Below are positions 18,451 to 26,104 of a stretch of 64,000 nt of DNA, in pieces. The position numbers and the translations under genes were made by a program. A model generated the notes under the pieces. The model saw nothing but the letters and a program-made list of their open reading frames with translations. It was not told where the DNA came from and did no database searches. Location: assembly GCA_963757335.1 (NCBI GenBank), contig CAVWRJ010000008.1:186001-250000 (forward strand), in the 5' to 3' direction. This stretch comes from DASQPA01 sp963757335 (GTDB lineage Bacteria > Acidobacteriota > Thermoanaerobaculia > Multivoradales > UBA5704). Each line of letters begins with the position of its first letter. The stretch's first letter is position 1.

Positions 18451-18797
18451 CTAGGCCGCCCTGCCCGCCCACGGCTTGATCTTCGCGAGAGCCTCCGCGA
18501 GCTCTTCCTCCGCGCCCTCCGTATCGTAAGCTGCCTGGGCCCGCAGCCAGTATCCGTTGGACAAGCCGAAGAACCGGCACAGGCGCAGGTCGGTATCGAC
18601 CGTGATGGCGCGCTTGCCCGCCACGATCTCCCGATCCGCTGGGCAGGCACGCCGATCTCCTTGGCGAGGCGGTACTGCGAGAGCCCCATCGGGACCAGGA
18701 ACTCTTCGAGCAGCAACTCGCCGGGCGATCTTTCTCCTTCTTCGTGGTAGTCCACGATCTCTACGTCCGCCGCGCCGCCGGGAGTCCAGATCATCAT
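18451..18797 (-). pseudogene. HigA-type antitoxin, frameshifted, no toxin partner
   Basis: The first part, from an ATG at 18797, reads SPGELLLEEFLVPMGLSQYR and LAKEIGVPAQRI, the start of a HigA/VapI-type HTH. The family continues only after a one-base shift near 18628-18636, where IVAGKRAITVDTDLRLCRFF and GLSNGYWLRAQAAYDTE appear. One missing G explains the break. No HigB toxin lies on either side; a DinB-like gene starts at 18834 on the other strand. It is either a decayed orphan or an intact orphan with a sequencing error. Confidence 0.75.
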
Positions 18798-18833
18798 CTT
18801 GTGGCATAGAGTCCGTCGAGAATAGGATTACCC

Positions 18834-19367
18834 ATGGAAGGCTCCGCTCCACTCGAAGTCTGGCTTCGCGGCCCCCTCGTGGAAGTCATGGACATTCCGC
18901 CCCTCCTGCGGCCCGTGGCTCACGCTCTTCTCCAGGCCGTGGAGGATGTACGACGAACTGTCGATCCGCTTGCGGCGGACGATCTCTGGGCCCGTCCAGC
19001 TGGCGCCCCCTCGGTGGGCTTCCATGTCCGCCACGCTGCCGGCAGCCTGGATCGGCTCTTCACCTATGCTCTCGGCGAGGCGCTCTCGGCGGCGCAGCAT
19101 GCGTTCCTGGCGAACGAGGCGGAGCCCGGAGCTTCGCCGCCATCGGCGGTGGCGCTCGCCGAAGAGTTCGAGCGCCAGGTCGACCGCGCCCTGGCGCAGC
19201 TCCGCGGGACCGCAGAGGCGACGCTCCTCGAACCCCGGGGAGTCGGCCGGCTTCAGCTTCCCTCGACCGTGCTCGGATTGCTGGTCCATGCCGCCGAGCA
19301 CACGCAGCGGCATGTGGGGCAGATCGTCACGACGGCGAGGATCGTGCGGGGCCTGGGGGCGCGGTAG
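18834..19367 (+). CDS. DinB superfamily protein (putative metal-dependent thiol transferase fold)
   Basis: 177 residues, a four-helix-bundle DinB-like protein. The three metal-ligand histidines are traceable: one in VGFHVRHAAGSLDRL and two in LVHAAEHTQRHVGQI. Members include thiol-dependent S-transferases and many proteins of unknown function. A later ATG at 18888 (MDIPPLLRPVAH) may be the true start, because family members usually begin there. It is a single gene. Confidence 0.8.
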   Translation: MEGSAPLEVWLRGPLVEVMDIPPLLRPVAHALLQAVEDVRRTVDPLAADDLWARPAGAPSVGFHVRHAAGSLDRLFTYALGEALSAAQHAFLANEAEPGASPPSAVALAEEFERQVDRALAQLRGTAEATLLEPRGVGRLQLPSTVLGLLVHAAEHTQRHVGQIVTTARIVRGLGAR

Positions 19368-19397
19368 AGACGGCAGCTACACTTAAGTGATTCCCGC

Positions 19398-19775
19398 TCA
19401 CTCGTTCTCGGAGGCCTCGATACTCTCGAAATATTTGATGATCAGCTCGCCCAAGCTCTTGATGACTCCCGCTGCAATGCCCCCCTTGATCGCCCAACCA
19501 ATGAATGGAAAGAAATTCAGGCCCTCCATCGCGACTTTGGCGCCGAGCCCGATCGTGCCGGCGAAACCCGCAGCCCCAGCCACGGCAATGGCATCTTCCC
19601 TGGAGAACTGTTGGCCGCGATAGATCCGGCCAATGTGCAAAACCATCGTAGTCTCAAGGGTAAAGAGCGCTGCCGAGGTAGTGCCTGGGATGATGGCGAC
19701 GGCTGCAACGCCTCCACCGGTGGTGGCGTAACCATTGACCCACTTCCTTGCCCTGGCCTGCTTGGACTCAGACAT
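19398..19775 (-). CDS. small glycine-zipper protein (DUF697/YcjF-like), unknown function
   Basis: 125 residues. The ATG at 19775 is supported by GGAGGAG six bases upstream. Two hydrophobic helices rich in small residues are visible, GVAAVAIIPGTTSAALF and IAVAGAAGFAGTIGLGAKVA, then a third NFFPFIGWAIKGGIAAGVIK, ending in an acidic tail. The pattern resembles DUF697 and YcjF-type membrane-associated domains, but I cannot be sure. It sits alone beside a decayed region. Confidence 0.65.
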   Translation of the reverse strand: MSESKQARARKWVNGYATTGGGVAAVAIIPGTTSAALFTLETTMVLHIGRIYRGQQFSREDAIAVAGAAGFAGTIGLGAKVAMEGLNFFPFIGWAIKGGIAAGVIKSLGELIIKYFESIEASENE

Positions 19776-20423
19776 TCTCTCCTCCGGATAGAGTTGCCGC
19801 CGCGAGACGGCCCTCTCGTTGGTCTCCCATCCTGCAACCATGTCAACCATGGGGCAGATGGCAGCTAGAGGACTTCCTCTATGTTGCGAGACACCGTCGA
19901 GGAGGGGATGTTCAGCGACGCGGTGCGTAAACCTGCGCTCCTGAGCGCTGACAGGATGTCTGCGGTTTGGGGGGACAGGCAGGTCGGGGTTCTTCCGCGG
20001 CCACGCGGCGGGCGATCTACGATTCCCTACTCGAAATAACCACTCACGTCGAGAATCGCATGCACCGTCCCCACCGCTGCCGTTCTGCATGGCAAGAGTC
20101 CCGGAGCCGTCGCTCGCCAAGGGAAGGATGGCGGGTCTGGCTGCGGGGAAGTGCTGCGGAGAAAGTGCAGTGCCAGGCGATTAGACAGCCTCTTCTCACC
20201 GCGCCTACTCCGGGATGAGCCAAGAGCGGCTCTCGCGGGCAACCCGCCGGGCTCGAGACGTTCCTTCTGAACCTCAGGAGTGCCGCATAGGGATGTCTGG
20301 CGCGAACGGCTGGAGCTTGAGGTCGCTCTCGCGGGCGACTCGGGCACACCTCCTCTCTACCCTCCCAGATTTGGGCCTGGACGAGCTCAGCAACGGTTAT
20401 CGGGCGGCCCTACCGGGCAGTTA
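19776..20423. other. gene-poor decayed region
   Basis: About 650 bases between the glycine-zipper gene and the REP-type transposase. No frame gives a convincing protein. One stretch on the minus strand (20027-20101) looks like the last residues of a secreted protein. The motif GCTCTCGCGGGC recurs in similar form near 20229 and 20320. The region is probably residue of past insertion and deletion around the transposase. Confidence 0.5.
20027..20101 (-). pseudogene. C-terminal remnant of a secreted beta-domain protein
   Basis: The minus strand reads TAAVGTVHAILDVSGYFE and then a stop. This ending (hydrophobic strand, then D-V-x-G-Y-F) is a common C-terminus of secreted proteins with repeated beta domains. 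No matching upstream sequence exists in any frame, so it appears to be a gene tail left after deletion. The call rests on a short motif only. Confidence 0.35.
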
Positions 20424-21395
20424 TCAACCTCCGGCGAAGGCTCCGACGAACGGCAGGGCTGGTGGGAAGCATCCGTCAGGAAAGACGGCGGAGCGATCTC
20501 CGGCCCGGAGCCTCTCAGCCGCCTCGCGAAAGGCCCCGAGGAATCGCCGGTAGGCGTTGTGGAGCTCCTTGTGGACACGCTGGCTGAACGCGTGGAAAAG
20601 AGGGGCAGGCGACTTTTTTGTCGTCGCCGGGCAGCCGTGCGGGTCCTGCCTCCGGATGGCGGCGGGCCCCGGGGGAACGCAGCCCGTCGTCTCGCGCCTC
20701 TCCGCCGCTTCGGACTCGATCTCCTGGACGACGCCAGCGAGCCGTTCCTTCTGCGTCCCCGCCGGCAGATGCTCCCAGCAGGGTATGGGGGAGAGGGTCA
20801 GAGTCTCTCGGCTCGCATAGTGCAAACGATCGAAATCCTCCCCGCGGCGGCGGGCACCGCACTCCTGGGTGCGGTCGAACCAGTAGCCCTCGACCGGCTC
20901 ATCCTCGACCAGGGACCGGACGGCATGCACCCCGGGCCAGTCCCGGGGACGCTCGACCAGCCCAGCCACGCCCTCCTTCACGCCATGAGCAAGGACGTAT
21001 TTGAGGCGTCCAATCTGGGCGCCCTGCTCCTGGCTGACGACGATCGCCCGGAAGCGCCTGGCCCAGAGCTTGTCACCCCAGTCGACGAGGCGGCAGACCT
21101 CCCGGGCCAGGTTGGAGTTGAAGTAGCCCATAAAGTCTGAGAGCTGCTTGGCGCTGTCGACCCGCAGGAGCAGGTGATAGTGGTTGGACAGGAAGGCGAA
21201 GGCACAGATCTTCACTTCGTAGAGACGTTGGGCCCGGGCGAGAGTACCGACGACGATCTCGTTGAGCGCCGGGCTGGGGCGGAGAAGGAGGCGGCTTTGG
21301 ACGGTGCGGGTCGAGACTTCGACCAGGGTCTGGGATTCGGGAATGAAGCGGAGAGGTCGGCTCATGAAGAGGAGAGACGTAAAACCTCCTCCCAT
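20424..21395 (-). CDS. REP-associated tyrosine transposase-like protein (Y1_Tnp, IS200-like fold)
   Basis: 323 residues from the ATG at 21395 (a second possible start is MSRPLRF at 21365). The Y1 transposase domain shows the HUH-type pair in FLSNHYHLLLRV, the segment LSDFMGYFNSNLAREVCRL with candidate catalytic Tyr, and DKLWARRFRAIVVS. The C-terminal third, with CWEHLPAGTQKERLAGVVQE, is an extension typical of RAYT-like proteins rather than of short IS200 transposases. RAYTs are single-copy, domesticated-looking transposases linked to small palindromic REP repeats. No IS ends surround it. Its relation to the 91-bp elements here is not shown. Confidence 0.8.
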   Translation of the reverse strand: MGGGFTSLLFMSRPLRFIPESQTLVEVSTRTVQSRLLLRPSPALNEIVVGTLARAQRLYEVKICAFAFLSNHYHLLLRVDSAKQLSDFMGYFNSNLAREVCRLVDWGDKLWARRFRAIVVSQEQGAQIGRLKYVLAHGVKEGVAGLVERPRDWPGVHAVRSLVEDEPVEGYWFDRTQECGARRRGEDFDRLHYASRETLTLSPIPCWEHLPAGTQKERLAGVVQEIESEAAERRETTGCVPPGPAAIRRQDPHGCPATTKKSPAPLFHAFSQRVHKELHNAYRRFLGAFREAAERLRAGDRSAVFPDGCFPPALPFVGAFAGG

Positions 21396-21455
21396 CTTGC
21401 AAACTTCTTTTAACTTACCTGGAATGAATAAGATAGACCCTGAGCCAACGTAAAT

Positions 21456-21562
21456 GAAAACAGCTGGACGGCTGGCGAATAAAAACGGCTGGCACTTGGA
21501 AGTGCTGCACCTGGAGGCGCACTTGGAAGCGGGGGCGAGAAAACGGCTGGCACTTGGAAGTG
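21456..21562. repeat. short direct repeats upstream of the REP-type transposase
   Basis: A 23-bp sequence containing AACGGCTGGCACTTGGAAG occurs exactly twice, at 21482-21504 and 21540-21562, with a shorter partial copy at about 21457. Each copy contains GCACTT-GG-AAGTG, a small palindrome. The repeats fill the gap between the divergent transposase and secreted-protein genes and could be transposase-associated ends or regulatory sites. Confidence 0.6.
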
Positions 21563-21691
21563 AATTCCCCCAAGTCCCAGGCGGGCGACGGGGCATCCAG
21601 AGCGCAGCCCCAGTGAATTGCAATCCCTGGAATGCTGATGTACCATAATCATCAAAGAGAACCGGTACCATCTCAGGAGGGGGGCACTGAA

Positions 21692-22600
21692 ATGACGAAT
21701 CGTCTATCGCTCGCGGCCTCGGTCGTGTTGCTGCTCGCCGGTGGAGCGGCGACGCTCTCGGCGCAGAATCTGCTCGTCAATCCCAACTTCAACACCGGCC
21801 TGAGCGGCTGGGAGGTGGGGGACGGGACTTCCTGGGATGGCACGAAGGACGCCGGCGGCTCGGCCGCTTCCGGCTCCGCCAAGGGGAGCGCCAACTTCGA
21901 CCGGACCGGCTTGGCGGACATCGTCGTCAGCCAGTGCGTCCCGGTAACCAGCCCCGGAACGCGCTACGTCCTGGGGGGCAAGGCCTTCATCCCGGCGGGC
22001 CAGGCGGGAAGCGGTGGGGTCGCCTTTTCCGTCGGTTTTTTCCCGGAGCCCTTCTGTGGGGGGACACCGATCCCCGGCGGCGGGGGCGCTCTGACGCCGC
22101 TCGTCACCGCCACCAATCGCTGGGTGGCGGCCGCGGTGCCGGTCAACGCGGCCGGGCAGTCCGCGCGGTACTCGGCCTTTCTCCAGGCGTCCGCGGCGGG
22201 TAGCTTCGAAGCCAACGTCGACGATCTCTTCTTCCAGCCCGCGTCGGCCACCACCTGCCTCGGCGACGCCAATACGCTCTGCCTCGGCGCCCTGCGCTTT
22301 GCGGTCACCGCCACCTTCGACGCCGGCAATGGCAACGCGGGCAGGGCTAACGTGATGCCGCTCACTGCCGACACCGGCTATCTATGGTTCTTCGCCCCTT
22401 CGAACGTCGAGGCGGTGGTCAAGGTGATCGACGGCTGCAACCTGGGCGGTCACTTCTGGGTCTTCGCCGGCGGTCTCACCAACGTCCATGTGGTGATCAC
22501 CGTGACCGATCTGCAGACCGGGGCGGTCAAGACCTACATCAACCCGGAGGGCCAAGCCTTCGCGCCGATTCAGGACACCTCGGCTTTCGCCTGCCCGTGA
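21692..22600 (+). CDS. secreted protein with N-terminal carbohydrate-binding-like and C-terminal conserved beta domain
   Basis: 302 residues. AGGAGG lies just upstream of the ATG at 21692 and a signal peptide follows (cleavage after LSAQ or near it). The first domain begins NLLVNPNFNTGLSGWEV, the pattern of galactose-binding/CBM-like beta sandwiches. From about residue 195 a second domain runs from CLGDANTLCLGALRFAVTA to the C-terminus, with DTGYLWFFAPSNVEAVVKV and DGCNLGGHFWVFAGGLTNV. I know this second domain as a frequent C-terminus of exported acidobacterial proteins, of unknown role. The gene overlaps the convergent hydrolase gene by about 30 bases. Confidence 0.8.
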   Translation: MTNRLSLAASVVLLLAGGAATLSAQNLLVNPNFNTGLSGWEVGDGTSWDGTKDAGGSAASGSAKGSANFDRTGLADIVVSQCVPVTSPGTRYVLGGKAFIPAGQAGSGGVAFSVGFFPEPFCGGTPIPGGGGALTPLVTATNRWVAAAVPVNAAGQSARYSAFLQASAAGSFEANVDDLFFQPASATTCLGDANTLCLGALRFAVTATFDAGNGNAGRANVMPLTADTGYLWFFAPSNVEAVVKVIDGCNLGGHFWVFAGGLTNVHVVITVTDLQTGAVKTYINPEGQAFAPIQDTSAFACP

Positions 22601-23136
22601 GGCAGGCGCAACTCGCTGAGGAACGCGAGCCCCTCCGGCCAGGAGCCGAGGCCGGAGGCGGAGTTGATGTGCCCCAGGGCTCCCAGGACTTCCAGCCGGG
22701 AGCCCCAGGCGGCCGCGAAGCGCTCGGCGCGGGGGACGGTGACGTACGGGTCGTCGGTGCTCGCGACGACGATGCTGGGGAAGGGGAGACGGGCGAGGGG
22801 CATCGGCGCGAAACCCGTGGTTCCGGGAGGGTAGCTCGCCGCTTCGACGTCGCTCGCGCCGACGAGGAGTGCCCCCTGGACGGGCCCCTCGTGGGTGGCC
22901 GCCCAGTGGGCGACTAAGCAGCAGGCGAGGGAGTGGGCGACGAGGACGGCGGGGGAGGTTTCGGCCGCGATCGCCCGGTTTAGCGTCTCCACCCACTCCT
23001 GCCGGTCGGGGGTCTCCCAGTCGCGCTGCTCGACCCGCCTGAAGTCGGGATGCTCCCGCTCCCAGTGGCTCTGCCAGTGCTCGGGGCCGGAGGTGTGGAG
23101 GCCGGGGAGGATGAGGACGCGGGGTGTCGGGCGCAA
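22570..23136 (-). CDS. RBBP9/YdeN-type alpha/beta hydrolase
   Basis: 188 residues. The start VLILPGLHTSGPEHWQSHW is the RBBP9/YdeN family signature. The catalytic triad can be placed: Ser in VLVAHSLACCLVAHW, Asp in VASTDDPYV and His in LGALGHINSASGLG. These are small cytoplasmic serine hydrolases of uncertain substrate. Its last codons overlap the convergent secreted-protein gene. It is followed upstream, on the same strand, by the small transporter gene ending at 23146. Confidence 0.9.
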   Translation of the reverse strand: MRPTPRVLILPGLHTSGPEHWQSHWEREHPDFRRVEQRDWETPDRQEWVETLNRAIAAETSPAVLVAHSLACCLVAHWAATHEGPVQGALLVGASDVEAASYPPGTTGFAPMPLARLPFPSIVVASTDDPYVTVPRAERFAAAWGSRLEVLGALGHINSASGLGSWPEGLAFLSELRLPHGQAKAEVS

Positions 23137-23145
23137 GCAAGCCTC

Positions 23146-23466
23146 CTAGCTGAACCGCGGGCCGAACTGGATCACGAGGCCTCCGAGGGCGATGAGCGCC
23201 AGGCCCAGCCAGGTGGAGGCGGGGACCCGGTCGCCGAAGACGAAGCGGCCGGCGAGGACGCTCGCGAGCGCGAAGACCGCCACGTAGACGCCGAGGAGCC
23301 GCGAGAAATCCCAGCGGACGAGGTTGACGACCAGGCCGTAGGCGGCGAGCACCAGGCAGCCGGCGACAATGAAGGCGAGACCGCTGCCGCGGAGCCCCCG
23401 GCGGATCATGGCGTCTCCCGCGACCTCCAGAACCGCCGCCGCGAGGAGGATCGGCCAGACGTTCAC
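23146..23466 (-). CDS. small EamA/SMR-like transporter
   Basis: 106 residues with four hydrophobic helices and a GTG start at 23466 that overlaps the upstream gene's stop by four bases (GTGA). Segments such as NVWPILLAAAVLEVAGDAMI, YGLVVNLVRWDFSRLLGVY and WLGLALIALGGLVIQFG resemble small multidrug resistance and drug/metabolite transporter proteins, though the SMR-type membrane Glu (AAAVLEVAGD) is the only diagnostic residue I can see. It probably works as a dimer. Third gene of a minus-strand operon with the BNR-repeat protein. Confidence 0.75.
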   Translation of the reverse strand: MNVWPILLAAAVLEVAGDAMIRRGLRGSGLAFIVAGCLVLAAYGLVVNLVRWDFSRLLGVYVAVFALASVLAGRFVFGDRVPASTWLGLALIALGGLVIQFGPRFS

Positions 23467-24089
23467 GCCCGCCTCCAGGCGGCGAACCTCCCGATCTCGG
23501 CCGAGATCGCATCCCGCCAGTCGAGCGCCGCCCGGCCGGCCTCGCCATTCTCGGCAAGCACGGTCGCGAGGTTCGGCCGCGCCTCCCATTCGGCGAGCCA
23601 GGACTCGGTCTCCGGCAACTGCCGCAAGAGGGCGAGAAGGGAGGCCGCGGTCTGGCTGGAGAAGACGTTCCAGACTCCGCCGATCCCGCCGCGCGGGGGA
23701 GCCGGGGGGCCATAGCGCGCCTCGATCCAGGCTTTCGCCCGCTCGGCGAAGCGCTCGTCGAGGAGGAAGGCGGTGGCGGCGAGCCGGGCGACCACCCAGC
23801 TGCCGAGCTCGATCCGCGACCACAGGGCGTCGAGGGTGGCCGGGGCGGGCCCGCGGACGAGAAGACCGGCGGCGGCGATCAGGTGGAGGCGCCAGTTGGG
23901 GCTGTCCAGGAGTGCGACCAGATCCGCCTCGCCGTCTGCGTCGACCGCCAGGGGGGCGAGCCGGGAGAGGAGCGCCTGCACCTCGGTGCTGGGAGTGAGG
24001 TCGAGGAGCGTCAAATGCGGGGGCGGCGCGGCCGCATGGGCCGGGTCGAGGGCCGTTTGCAGGCGGTATTCGGTCCTCGCGTCGATCAT
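23463..24089 (-). CDS. helical HEAT-like protein, unknown function
   Basis: 208 residues from the ATG at 24089, whose A is shared with the stop of the upstream BNR gene (TGATG). The sequence is leucine/alanine-rich and helical, with segments like LVALLDSPNWRLHLIAAAGL and LGSWVVARLAATAFLLDERF that resemble degenerate HEAT repeats. No signal peptide or catalytic motif is visible. Coupling to both neighbours indicates it is expressed with the exported BNR protein and the small transporter. Confidence 0.7.
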   Translation of the reverse strand: MIDARTEYRLQTALDPAHAAAPPPHLTLLDLTPSTEVQALLSRLAPLAVDADGEADLVALLDSPNWRLHLIAAAGLLVRGPAPATLDALWSRIELGSWVVARLAATAFLLDERFAERAKAWIEARYGPPAPPRGGIGGVWNVFSSQTAASLLALLRQLPETESWLAEWEARPNLATVLAENGEAGRAALDWRDAISAEIGRFAAWRRA

Positions 24090-26047
24090 CACGGCTCGAG
24101 GGTCAACGTGTAGACCCCGTTGTTGGGAGTGCCAGCGTACAGCAGGTCCGGATTCCGGGGATCGAGGGCGAGCGGGCCGGAGAATCCGCGGAGCCCGCCG
24201 TTCATCGGCCCCCAGTGCTTCCCCCCGTCGGTGCTCCGATAGACGCCGTATCCGAAGACCCCGGCCCAGAGGGTGGTGGGGGTCGCCGGGTCGATCACGA
24301 TCGTCGAGAGAAAGGGGGTCGGCAGGCCGTTGTTGGCGAGCGACCAGGTGAGGCCACCGTCGAGGCTCTTGAGCAGGCCCACCGCGGTGCTCATGTAGAG
24401 GACCTGGGGATCGGTCGGATCGACGACCACGAAGCCGGTCGAGGGAGAGAGCCGCAGCACTCCGCGGTCCAGGCGCGTCCAGGTGGCGCCGCTGTCGATG
24501 CTTTTCCAGAGGTGCGTGGGTGCGGTCGCATAGACGACCGACGGTGCGGAAGGGGCGACCGCCAGATTTTCCAGAACGGGCGTCGCGAGCGGCAGGCAGG
24601 TCCAACTCGCGCCGCGGTCGACGCTCTTGAAAGCGGCGCAGACCCCATGGCAGGCCTGGTCGCCGGGCAGGCTGAGGCCCAGATAGAGCGCCTCGGCGGA
24701 GCCTCCCGGAGTACCGGGGGCGACGGCGAAGGTCTGGAGGAAGGCGCTGCAGCGGGGCGGGACCGCGGGGAGGGCGATCTCCTGCCAGTGCAGGCCGCCA
24801 TCGGTGCTCCGGTCGAGGTGGTCGAAGACCCGCGCGTAGACGAGCGCCGGGTCCGCGGGGTCGAAGACGATCTGCCGGGGCGGCCCGTTCAGGCCGAGGA
24901 GCGCCCAGCCCCGGCCGGAGGGCCGGGTCCGCACCAGGCCGAGATTCATCACTCCGGCATAGACCAGGGGCAGCCCGGTCGGGCGGACGGCGACGGCGGT
25001 GATCGGAGTGGCGTCGAGGCCGTGGACGATCCGCTGCCAGGAAAGAGCGCCGTCGGTACTCTTGTAGGCGCCGTCGAGGGCCGCGGCATAGAGGGTGGTG
25101 GGCGAGGCCGGGTCGACCGCCTGAGTGAGGAAGGTCGTGGGGGCCGGGGTCACGGTGGTCCAGGTCAGGCCGTGGTCCAGGCTGCGCGCGGCGCCCGCGT
25201 AGACGGCGCCGCCGGGGCCGGTCGCGAGGGGCAGGCCGCCGGGGCCGGCCGGTTGCCAGTGCTTGCCCCCGTCCCGGCTGCGGAACGTGCGGGCCGGCGC
25301 GCCGTAGTCGTTGCTGATCGAGACGTAGAGGATCGCCGGCGACTCCGGGTCGAGGGCGATCTGGATGGCACCGCGGCCGCTGTGCAGGTGGGGGAGGAAG
25401 CCGGTCTCGTCGATCCAGGTGGCGCCGCCATCGGTGCTCTTCAAGAACACCTTGGTGTCGCCGGTCGCGGCATAGAGCGTCCCGGGAGTGACCGGATCGA
25501 CGAGCAGGTCGAAGAGGAGAGCGGCGGGGGAGGACCGCTTCTGCCAGGACTTCCCCCCGTCCGTGCTCCGCCAGAAACCGCTGGAGTCGGTCCCCGCATA
25601 GACCGTCGCCGAGTCCTGGGGATCGATCGCCAGAGAGATGACGCCGCCGTCCGGTATGTTGTCGGGAGCCTGCCAGGTCGCCCCGCCATCGGTGCTCCTA
25701 AAGATGCCGGAACCGAAGCTGATGTCGGCGAAGAGATGCTGTGGGTGGTGTGGGTCGAGGAGCAGCCGGAACACCGAGGAGTCGGAGAGGCCCCGGCTGG
25801 AGAGCGCCCAGGTCGCCCCGCCGTCGGTGCTCTTGAAGACGCCCCCGTCGCTCGCGGCATAGAGGGTACCCGGGGCGCTGGGGTCGGGGACCACTTGCCA
25901 GACGATACCCCCCTCCGGCCCGAGCGGGGTCCAGACGTTCGCCCCCGCCCAAAGCGGCGAGGCCAGCGCGCTGGCGAGGACGGCGAAGAGACCGGCGGCG
26001 AGGACCAGGCGGCGGAGCGAGAAATCCGGGTTGCGGAGCATCTTCAA
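24089..26047 (-). CDS. exported BNR/sortilin-type beta-propeller repeat protein
   Basis: 652 residues with a signal peptide (cleavage near PLWAGA). The rest is made of about 14-15 repeats of the Asp-box/BNR type: each carries a form of KSTDGGATW, followed by L-x-x-DP-x-x-P-x-T-x-YA. This is the fold of sortilin/VPS10-like and YCF48-like propellers, usually protein- or sugar-binding and non-catalytic unless sialidase residues are present, which I do not see. It starts an operon with a HEAT-like protein and a small transporter. Confidence 0.88.
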   Translation of the reverse strand: MKMLRNPDFSLRRLVLAAGLFAVLASALASPLWAGANVWTPLGPEGGIVWQVVPDPSAPGTLYAASDGGVFKSTDGGATWALSSRGLSDSSVFRLLLDPHHPQHLFADISFGSGIFRSTDGGATWQAPDNIPDGGVISLAIDPQDSATVYAGTDSSGFWRSTDGGKSWQKRSSPAALLFDLLVDPVTPGTLYAATGDTKVFLKSTDGGATWIDETGFLPHLHSGRGAIQIALDPESPAILYVSISNDYGAPARTFRSRDGGKHWQPAGPGGLPLATGPGGAVYAGAARSLDHGLTWTTVTPAPTTFLTQAVDPASPTTLYAAALDGAYKSTDGALSWQRIVHGLDATPITAVAVRPTGLPLVYAGVMNLGLVRTRPSGRGWALLGLNGPPRQIVFDPADPALVYARVFDHLDRSTDGGLHWQEIALPAVPPRCSAFLQTFAVAPGTPGGSAEALYLGLSLPGDQACHGVCAAFKSVDRGASWTCLPLATPVLENLAVAPSAPSVVYATAPTHLWKSIDSGATWTRLDRGVLRLSPSTGFVVVDPTDPQVLYMSTAVGLLKSLDGGLTWSLANNGLPTPFLSTIVIDPATPTTLWAGVFGYGVYRSTDGGKHWGPMNGGLRGFSGPLALDPRNPDLLYAGTPNNGVYTLTLEP

Positions 26048-26104
26048 CCTCCTCTAGGGCGCGCGAAAGGCACCTGTCGACTATTTTACAGGTTTACGGA
26101 CACG

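Noticed and set aside
20424..21395. Complete IS200/IS605 insertion sequence
   Set aside because: No TnpB, no clear subterminal hairpins at both ends and a long C-terminal extension typical of RAYT proteins.
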